DNA from: Candidatus Uhrbacteria bacterium
GTDB taxonomy: Bacteria; Patescibacteriota; Patescibacteriia; UBA9934; GWF2-40-263
NCBI GenBank assembly: GCA_018700535.1
Contig: JABITQ010000091.1
Span: 1-7,081 of the forward strand
Reading direction: 5' to 3'
DNA: 7,081 nucleotides
Shown here: positions 1 to 4,235 of the stretch, one piece after another
Layout of the letters: each line of letters starts with the position of its first letter
Position numbering within the stretch: the stretch's first letter is position 1
Notes under the pieces: model-generated
The model's database searches: none
The model's input: the letters and a program-made list of their open reading frames with translations, nothing else
Told to the model about the DNA's origin: nothing
Translations under genes and position numbers: made by a program

Positions 1-996
1 AAGAGCACAACAACAGCAATGCTCGGTTTGATTCTCGAGGCGGCTGGTTACGACCCAACCGTATTAGTCGGTTCGCTCGTTCCAGGTTTCAAAGACGGCA
101 ACCTGCGCATGGGCAAGGGCCGCTTTTTTGTTGTCGAGGGGTGCGAGTACAAAGCGAACATGTTGCATCTCGAGCCAGAGATGATTGTGCTGACGAACAT
201 CGAAGAGGATCATTTAGATTTCTACCGCGACCTTGCGCATATTCAAGAAACTTTCCAATCGTTTGTCGATAAGTTGAAGGGGCAGGGGATGATTGTTGTG
301 AATGGCGACGATGAGGCGAGCAAGGCACTCAATATCATGCGTCCAATTACGTACGGAGCTGATGGTGCATACAAGCTGATATCACGTCGCACAGAACCAG
401 GTCGTCAGATCGTTGAATCAAATCACGGAGAGTTAGAACTCCAGATCCCTGGCGCATTCAATGCACACAATGCATTGGCGGCGCTTGCTGCAGCAATGGA
501 GCTTGGTGTGCCCTTTGAAACATGCGCGCGTGCGTTGAAAGAGTTTGCTGGAACCTGGCGTCGATTTGAACGCGTGGGAACTTGGCACGGTGCGGACATT
601 ATTTCAGATTATGCCCATCACCCAACAGGCGTGCGCGAAACACTCAAAGCTGCAAGAGAGTTTTTCCCCCACAGACGCATTTTGCTCTGCTTCCAGCCTC
701 ACCAACACAATCGCACAAAAGAATTGTTTGACGGCTTTGTAGAGGCTCTCAGAGGTGCAGATGGCCTCGTGGTAACAGAGATCTATGACGTCGCAGGGAG
801 GAATGAAGACTCTGATGTGAGTGGCAATGATTTGGTGGAGGCGATACATAAAATTGATGCGGCTAAGGATGTGCGCTATGCGAAAGATTTTGCGAGCGCA
901 AAAAGTGAATTGCGCGACATGGTAAAGCCTGGAGATGTCTTGATCGTGATGGGGGCAGGGGATGTTGATGAGGTTGCAAGAGAGCTTGCGAATTAG
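1..996 (+). CDS. murC: UDP-N-acetylmuramate--L-alanine ligase, 5'-truncated by the window edge
   Basis: MurC joins L-alanine to UDP-MurNAc using ATP, the first amino-acid addition of cytoplasmic peptidoglycan precursor synthesis. The frame is open from base 1. It begins with KSTTT, the end of the Mur-ligase P-loop (GTxGKTTT, with Ser for the first Thr), so the true start lies upstream; from the E. coli enzyme (491 aa), roughly 120 residues, the UDP-binding domain, are missing. Visible motifs (numbered from the first visible codon): EGCEY 46-50, TNIEEDHLD 65-73, NAHNA 154-158, GTWRRFE 184-190, DYAHHPTG 203-210, FQPHQHNRT 231-239 and GAGD 318-321. These cover the ATPase central domain and the C-terminal domain. 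DYAHHPT and FQPHxxxRT favour MurC over MurD, MurE or MurF; Mpl is a less likely alternative. The stop is TAG, 49 bp before murB, with no terminator between, so cotranscription is likely. An internal ATG at base 19 lies inside the P-loop region and is not a plausible start. Confidence 0.93.
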   Translation, partial: KSTTTAMLGLILEAAGYDPTVLVGSLVPGFKDGNLRMGKGRFFVVEGCEYKANMLHLEPEMIVLTNIEEDHLDFYRDLAHIQETFQSFVDKLKGQGMIVVNGDDEASKALNIMRPITYGADGAYKLISRRTEPGRQIVESNHGELELQIPGAFNAHNALAALAAAMELGVPFETCARALKEFAGTWRRFERVGTWHGADIISDYAHHPTGVRETLKAAREFFPHRRILLCFQPHQHNRTKELFDGFVEALRGADGLVVTEIYDVAGRNEDSDVSGNDLVEAIHKIDAAKDVRYAKDFASAKSELRDMVKPGDVLIVMGAGDVDEVARELAN

Positions 997-997
997 G

Positions 998-1027
998 TTG
1001 TAAATAACGTCGCGCTATATATATAAA
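998..1027 (+). promoter_or_regulatory. Possible promoter ahead of murB
   Basis: TTGTAA at 998-1003 and TATAAA at 1022-1027 are spaced by 18 bp, a tolerable sigma-70-like pair in the 49-bp murC-murB gap. Transcription would begin near 1034, giving a leader of about 12 nt. The -10 lies inside the left arm of the palindrome at 1021-1041. The gap is AT-rich, so a chance match is quite possible. Confidence 0.3.
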
Positions 1028-1041
1028 ACCCGGTTTTATAT
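1021..1041. repeat. 21-bp palindrome directly upstream of murB
   Basis: The arms ATATAAAACC (1021-1030) and GGTTTTATAT (1032-1041) are perfect inverted complements around a single C at 1031. In RNA this could fold as a 9-bp stem with a CCG loop ending 4 nt before the murB ATG. As DNA it could be a dimeric regulator site. No T-run follows it, so it is not a typical intrinsic terminator. It occupies the place where a Shine-Dalgarno site would be expected, and none is visible. Confidence 0.6.
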
Positions 1042-1045
1042 CCAT

Positions 1046-2008
1046 ATGAATATTTCTGAAGAATTACAGGGGATTTTGGGAAAACGTCTCAAAGAAAGTG
1101 AGTTCATGAGCCGCCATACAAATTTTAGAATCGGAGGTGCGGCAAAGTGGTTTTGTGAGGTGCGGTCGATCGAGGAGATCAAGCAAGTGCTAGCGGTTGC
1201 TCACAAAAACGATCTAAAGCATTTTGTGTTTGGTGGAGGATCAAACACGCTAGTGAGCGACAAGGGCTTTGATGGGATCGTAATCAAGATCGCGATGCGC
1301 GCTTATGAGATCCACGGCACAACAGTTCGTGCAGAAGCAGGCGTCCTCTCTGCAGCTCTTGCGCGCGCGACAGCGAACAACGGCCTTGCTGGTCTCACGT
1401 GGATGATCTCACTCCCTGGAACCATTGGCGGGGCTGTGCGCGGTAACGCTGGTTGTTTTGGTGGGGAGGTAAAGGACTTGCTGACAAAGGCTGAGGTGCT
1501 GCGTGATGGTGAGGTTGTTGAGATGACTCCTGACCAGCTCGCGTTTGCGTATCGAGAGTCGTCTGTGAAGCACTCTGATGACATTGTACTTGCGGCAACA
1601 TTCGAGCTTTCAGAGGGGGATGCTGCTGAGTTAAAGTCTGAGCTCGATGATAATTTGATGAGGCGCAAAGCATCGCAACCACTTGATGCGGGGTCGGCGG
1701 GGTGTCTTTTTAAAAACTATGAGATACAATCAGATGAGGAGCTGCAACGATTGAGTGAGAAACTCGATATACCTTCTGTGATGCAACACAACCGACGGAT
1801 CTCTGCCGGTTGGCTCATCGACAAGCTCGACCTGAAGGGTACGCAGATTGGCGGAGCAAAGATAAGCGATGTTCATGGCAACTTTGTTGTGAACACTGGG
1901 GAGGCAACGGCAGACCATATTGCCCAGCTTGTGGCGGTGGTCAAAACAAAAGCAAGAGACCAGCTTGGTATTACGCTTCAAGACGAAGTTCAGTATGTTG
2001 GTTTCTAG
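1046..2008 (+). CDS. murB: UDP-N-acetylenolpyruvoylglucosamine reductase
   Basis: MurB is a cytoplasmic FAD enzyme that reduces UDP-GlcNAc-enolpyruvate to UDP-MurNAc with NADPH, making the substrate of MurC encoded just upstream. The protein has 320 aa, normal for the family. Motifs in order: HTNFRIGG 24-31; the FAD-binding GGGSNTLVSD 63-72; LPGTIGGAVRGNAG 123-136; AYRESS 168-173 with the substrate-site Tyr169 and Arg170; GSAGCLFKN 216-224; AGWLIDKLDLKG 254-265; and LQDEVQYVG 311-319, where Glu314 matches the conserved C-terminal catalytic Glu. The residue at the proton-donor position, Ser229 in E. coli, is Cys220 here. Short type II-like architecture is likely. The ATG at 1046 places the HTNFRIGG motif at a normal distance from the N-terminus. 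There is no recognisable Shine-Dalgarno site; a palindrome ends 4 nt upstream. Confidence 0.96.
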   Translation: MNISEELQGILGKRLKESEFMSRHTNFRIGGAAKWFCEVRSIEEIKQVLAVAHKNDLKHFVFGGGSNTLVSDKGFDGIVIKIAMRAYEIHGTTVRAEAGVLSAALARATANNGLAGLTWMISLPGTIGGAVRGNAGCFGGEVKDLLTKAEVLRDGEVVEMTPDQLAFAYRESSVKHSDDIVLAATFELSEGDAAELKSELDDNLMRRKASQPLDAGSAGCLFKNYEIQSDEELQRLSEKLDIPSVMQHNRRISAGWLIDKLDLKGTQIGGAKISDVHGNFVVNTGEATADHIAQLVAVVKTKARDQLGITLQDEVQYVGF

Positions 2009-2050
2009 GCGATTAATCTTTTCAAAATCTAATTCCTAACGCTCAAACGT

Positions 2051-2398
2051 ATGCGAATCATTTCTATCAAAGGAACGAACATGCCTCTTACCGACGCGAT
2101 CAAGTCTCGTGTCGAGTCAAAGTCAACGGCACTAGAAAGGCTCACAAAAGAATTCGATCCCGCAGCAGAACTTCGTGTTGAGGTTGGAAAGTCATCAAAA
2201 CATCATCAAAAAGGACCCTTCTTCCGTGCTGAGTTTCAGCTAAGCGTGCCAGGCAACGAGATGCGTTCTGTCTGCGAAGAGAACGACTTGTACCACGCGA
2301 TCGGACAAGCTCGCGACCAAGTACGCCGCCAGCTTAAGGATTACAAAAACAAACTCCGAGATCGCTCACAACGTGGGAGCCGTCCTGGGAAAGAATAA
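2051..2398 (+). CDS. hpf: Ribosome hibernation promoting factor, short form (HPF/RaiA, S30EA family)
   Basis: This family binds the 30S decoding region and blocks mRNA and tRNA access, storing ribosomes in an inactive state during stress or stationary phase. The 115-aa product has the single S30EA domain: a first strand MRIISIKGTNM (1-11), a helix starting near PLTDAI, the conserved block GPFFRAEFQLSVPG at 55-68, and a final basic helix with LYHAIGQARDQVRRQLKDYK at 80-99. The tail 100-115 is basic and probably disordered. The extra C-terminal dimerisation domain of long HPF is absent. The start at 2051 aligns with the normal first strand of HPF. The gene lies 42 bp after murB with no terminator between and no clear Shine-Dalgarno site. 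A strong terminator follows its TAA. In many bacteria the next gene would be secA; here two inverted genes intervene. Confidence 0.93.
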   Translation: MRIISIKGTNMPLTDAIKSRVESKSTALERLTKEFDPAAELRVEVGKSSKHHQKGPFFRAEFQLSVPGNEMRSVCEENDLYHAIGQARDQVRRQLKDYKNKLRDRSQRGSRPGKE

Positions 2399-2405
2399 AG
2401 ATGCT

Positions 2406-2434
2406 AAAACCTCATCACGGCGATGAGGTTTTTT
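2406..2434 (+). terminator. Intrinsic terminator of the murC-murB-hpf unit
   Basis: The arms AAAACCTCATC (2406-2416) and GATGAGGTTTT (2422-2432) pair over 11 bp around the loop ACGGC, followed by a T-run ending at 2434. It begins 8 nt after the hpf stop codon. The A-run on the left could let it also act on the other strand. Confidence 0.9.
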
Positions 2435-2441
2435 GTTTGAG

Positions 2442-2478
2442 AAAAAGAAGAAGCGCCCCGAAACAAATCGGGGCGCTT
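2442..2478 (-). terminator. Intrinsic terminator of the 3-TM membrane-protein gene
   Basis: The arms AAGCGCCCCG (2451-2460) and CGGGGCGCTT (2469-2478) pair over 10 bp around an 8-nt loop. Read on the - strand the hairpin is followed by CTTCTTTTTC, a U-rich tract. The hairpin starts 13 nt beyond the gene's stop codon. Its central 24 nt (2453-2476), loop included, are identical to those of the other - strand gene's terminator at 3431-3454. Confidence 0.9.
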
Positions 2479-2491
2479 TCGTGCGTGTGGC

Positions 2492-3349
2492 TCAATCACC
2501 TTTTGTCATGCGAGCGTCATCGAGGCTGACAACACTTGTGCTTCTGTCAGCTTGGTACAGTCTGGATTTGATTGTGCTGCAATCGCGTTCCATCATGTTG
2601 TAATACACATCAGCTTCAGCTGCCCTGCAGTTTTGCGTTGTCAGGACAAGTCGCACAATCCCTTCGACGAACTTCGTGCAATCATCCAACAGCCGCTGAG
2701 CACTCTCGAGATTGGTGTTGAGTTGCTGGAGTGTGGAATTGTAGCGACCTTCGTCACCTCCGCACATGCTGTATGTACGGCTGACCACGTCAATTGTGCT
2801 ACCGAGATCTTTGATTTCTTGCTGAAGCTTCGGGATTCTCTCATTCTCAACGTATGTGAAGAACTTGAGGACCTCTGGCATGTTTCCATCAAGAAGGAGT
2901 GTCACTGTCGCGATATTGGTAATCGGCCCCCCAGTGATCCATTGCCAACAGATCTTCCAAGCTTTCATCGAAGCTTTGATGATGAAGTTCGGAATCAACA
3001 TCCCCAGGATCATTACTGGCACTGAGGTGACACCTTGCAGGAACATCATCCATTGGTTGGGCTCGCTCATTGTTCTGTCGCTCGGGTCCCACGAGGCTGA
3101 TCCCCACAGCGCCGGTCCGGCAAAGAGCATAAAGATCCAGATGCCGATGCAGACAACGGCGGGGCGAGTGCCCCGGGGATCTTCAATGACTCGGTCAAGC
3201 CTGATCAAAACACTGAGAAGCAACGTAACTGCTACGGCAATGTTGAGCCACATCTGGACCCCATCTCGCATGAGAAGCATGTATGCCTCACCAAGGTTGA
3301 GATCGAAGAAGATCTCAGCGACCCACGGTCGCGTCAGCAAAAAGTTCAT
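2492..3349 (-). CDS. Unrecognised membrane protein, three predicted TM helices and a cytosolic coiled-coil-like domain
   Basis: I do not recognise a family. The 285-aa product has hydrophobic segments at about 33-49, 62-82 and 100-124. The loop between the first two is basic (RLDRVIEDPRGTR, 50-62) and the stretch after the third is basic (KASMKAWK, 125-132), so the positive-inside rule predicts N-terminus out and C-terminus in. The remaining 150 residues look soluble; 167-225 is rich in heptad-like hydrophobic, Glu and Gln positions, suggesting a coiled coil. Six cysteines (67, 134, 196, 224, 241, 257) include four in the soluble part, in no recognised metal motif. Gene reality is supported by AGGAG 5 nt before the ATG, an upstream TTGACA promoter and a terminator downstream. 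It converges with hpf and follows another membrane-protein gene that has the same flanking signals. Confidence 0.85.
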   Translation of the reverse strand: MNFLLTRPWVAEIFFDLNLGEAYMLLMRDGVQMWLNIAVAVTLLLSVLIRLDRVIEDPRGTRPAVVCIGIWIFMLFAGPALWGSASWDPSDRTMSEPNQWMMFLQGVTSVPVMILGMLIPNFIIKASMKAWKICWQWITGGPITNIATVTLLLDGNMPEVLKFFTYVENERIPKLQQEIKDLGSTIDVVSRTYSMCGGDEGRYNSTLQQLNTNLESAQRLLDDCTKFVEGIVRLVLTTQNCRAAEADVYYNMMERDCSTIKSRLYQADRSTSVVSLDDARMTKGD

Positions 3350-3354
3350 GTGTT

Positions 3355-3359
3355 CTCCT
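3355..3359 (-). promoter_or_regulatory. Shine-Dalgarno site fixing the start of the 3-TM gene
   Basis: On the - strand AGGAG is followed by AACAC and then the ATG at 3349-3347, a 5-nt spacing that decides the start. The other - strand gene has the same motif and spacing, whereas the + strand genes here have none. Confidence 0.85.
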
Positions 3360-3375
3360 ACGGTTAGAACAGATG

Positions 3376-3404
3376 AGACTAATCGAATTTTACCATTTTG
3401 TCAA
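3376..3404 (-). promoter_or_regulatory. Promoter of the 3-TM membrane-protein gene
   Basis: On the - strand a consensus TTGACA (3404-3399) is followed after 17 bp by TAGTCT (3381-3376), a weak -10. A competing reading is an extended -10, TGG then TAAAAT (TAAAAT at 3392-3387), which matches better but does not use TTGACA at normal spacing. Either gives a leader of roughly 20-30 nt that contains the AGGAG site. Confidence 0.65.
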
Positions 3405-3410
3405 GGTATT
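3388..3410 (-). repeat. 23-bp direct repeat, copy 1, in the promoter of the 3-TM gene
   Basis: These 23 bp are identical to 4162-4184, upstream of the other - strand gene. On the - strand the block reads AATACC, then TTGACA, then AAATGGTAAAA. It covers the -35 and most of the spacer but not the downstream -10. Its distance to each start codon is similar: the gene-proximal edge is 39 nt from this ATG and 42 nt from the other. Confidence 0.9.
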
Positions 3411-3416
3411 AAACTA

Positions 3417-3455
3417 AACAAAAACAATAGGCGCCCCGAAACAAATCGGGGCGCC
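3417..3455 (-). terminator. Intrinsic terminator of the 2-TM membrane-protein gene
   Basis: The arms GGCGCCCCG (3430-3438) and CGGGGCGCC (3447-3455) pair over 9 bp around an 8-nt loop. On the - strand the hairpin is followed by the U-rich TATTGTTTTTGTTT. The 24 nt at 3431-3454 are identical to 2453-2476. The tracts between hairpin and stop codon also share CGTGCGT and GTGGCTC (+ strand). Only 20 bp separate this hairpin from the 23-bp promoter block of the next - strand gene. Confidence 0.9.
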
Positions 3456-3475
3456 ATGCGTGCGTTTGTGGCTCG

Positions 3476-4120
3476 TTACGTTCTGCTCTCCAAGCCTGAG
3501 ATGCTGCTGGTGCCCTGCAGGGCAACTTGTCTGTCACCTCTTCGTTTAGCGTTGACCGAAAGCTCGGCCGGAGAAGCGATCGCCTTCGGGTCTTTATGCA
3601 CAGTGCCGAGATTGCCGTGCTTCTCGAACGACTTCTCCAGAGCAGCGGCTGATGCAGCTACTCTTGCCTCGGCTTCTTCGATGCTGACGCAGAAGAACCC
3701 GGGCATGACAGTCTCACCTGAGGCTTCTGCTTCCTTGACCAAACTTTCACGCTCCATCAATTGCACGAGAAGTGGAACACGAGTGTCACTCAAGACATGT
3801 TGTTCCTGCTCTTCTGATGAATCAATTTCGGAAAGTGCTTTGACTCGGTCTCGTTTTCGCAACGCGTTCACAAGCTCGACGATCAGCAATGCCATACCGG
3901 CAGGGATAATCGAGATACCAAGATACACAGACAGATCCACGTCTGGTAAAACCTGTTCCTGCAAGAGCGCAATCAAGCACAAGGACGATATCGCCCAAGT
4001 TGCAGCACTCATCACTAGGCTCATGTTGAAATCGATCAGTTTCTGTTTTGGCGAATGAAGCGCCAGGCTGTAGATCTTCCAGTTGAGCCACACTTTTGGA
4101 TTGAGATTCTCCTCAGACAT
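3476..4120 (-). CDS. Unrecognised membrane protein, two predicted TM helices and a long charged cytosolic tail
   Basis: I do not recognise a family. From the ATG at 4120 the product has 214 aa, with hydrophobic segments at about 33-53 and 62-83 joined by a short acidic loop. The flanks are basic (PKQK near 24-27 and RKRDRVK near 88-94), so both ends should be cytosolic with a small external hairpin. The tail 95-214 is charged, with an Ala/Glu-rich stretch at about 147-168 (IEEAEARVAASAAALEKSF) that could be a coiled coil, then a probably disordered end. In-frame GTG codons at 4126 and 4123 are open upstream, but the first overlaps AGGAG (4130-4126), while the ATG at 4120 sits 5 nt from it exactly as in the other - strand gene. 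A consensus TTGACA upstream and a hairpin terminator downstream support it. It is divergent from secA and shows no visible sequence similarity to the 3-TM protein. Confidence 0.82.
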   Translation of the reverse strand: MSEENLNPKVWLNWKIYSLALHSPKQKLIDFNMSLVMSAATWAISSLCLIALLQEQVLPDVDLSVYLGISIIPAGMALLIVELVNALRKRDRVKALSEIDSSEEQEQHVLSDTRVPLLVQLMERESLVKEAEASGETVMPGFFCVSIEEAEARVAASAAALEKSFEKHGNLGTVHKDPKAIASPAELSVNAKRRGDRQVALQGTSSISGLESRT

Positions 4121-4125
4121 CACCA

Positions 4126-4130
4126 CTCCT
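4126..4130 (-). promoter_or_regulatory. Shine-Dalgarno site fixing the start of the 2-TM gene
   Basis: On the - strand AAGGAGT provides AGGAG, 5 nt before the ATG at 4120-4118. This favours the ATG over the two GTG codons just upstream. Confidence 0.85.
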
Positions 4131-4149
4131 TGTTTGAAGATGACAAAGA

Positions 4150-4178
4150 AATCTACCCTATTTTTACCATTTTGTCAA
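4150..4178 (-). promoter_or_regulatory. Promoter of the 2-TM membrane-protein gene
   Basis: On the - strand TTGACA (4178-4173) and TAGATT (4155-4150) are spaced by 17 bp, predicting a start near 4143 and a leader of about 23 nt containing the AGGAG site. The alternative extended -10 reading, TGG then TAAAAA (4166-4161), fits less well here than in the sister unit. The promoter is back to back with that of secA, the two -35 boxes being 19 bp apart. Confidence 0.7.
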
Positions 4179-4184
4179 GGTATT
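4162..4184 (-). repeat. 23-bp direct repeat, copy 2, in the promoter of the 2-TM gene
   Basis: Identical over 23 bp to 3388-3410, with the same orientation relative to its gene. The bases immediately outside differ at both ends, so the conservation is confined to the -35 and spacer region. Confidence 0.9.
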
Positions 4185-4197
4185 TGTGTTGATTCCG

Positions 4198-4226
4198 TTG
4201 ATTATTTCTTCAAAATAGCGCATAAT
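4198..4226 (+). promoter_or_regulatory. Promoter of secA, possibly giving a near-leaderless mRNA
   Basis: TTGATT (4198-4203) and CATAAT (4221-4226) are spaced by exactly 17 bp. Transcription starting 6-8 nt after the -10 would begin around 4232-4234, only 2-4 nt before the secA ATG at 4236. No Shine-Dalgarno site is visible, which agrees with leaderless translation. Confidence 0.6.
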
Positions 4227-4235
4227 CTCGCCTGT

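Noticed and set aside
604..849. Several 60-120 codon frames antisense to murC, murB and secA
   Set aside because: They lie wholly inside well-supported genes, lack start signals and have no domain-like composition.
2406..2478. Two close inverted repeats as a possible attachment site or CRISPR-like repeat
   Set aside because: They differ in sequence, and each is followed by a T-rich tract on the appropriate strand, so they are convergent intrinsic terminators of hpf and the 3-TM gene.
2856..4058. A 400-codon open frame on the + strand running antisense across most of both membrane-protein genes
   Set aside because: It crosses a terminator hairpin and a promoter block, its product is Ser/Arg-rich with no domain pattern, and the - strand genes beneath it have SD sites, promoters, terminators and coherent TM helices. 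Both - strand genes are in the same phase, which keeps the antisense frame open.
4121..4126. GTG starts upstream of the ATG for the 2-TM gene
   Set aside because: The AGGAG site at 4126-4130 overlaps or abuts them; only the ATG at 4120 has the 5-nt spacing seen in the sister gene.
4083..4235. 51-residue N-terminal extension of SecA from an upstream in-frame ATG
   Set aside because: It overlaps the divergent gene's start and both promoters, has no SD site, and SecA homologues begin at MSKLLKVLFG-like sequence, which is at 4236.
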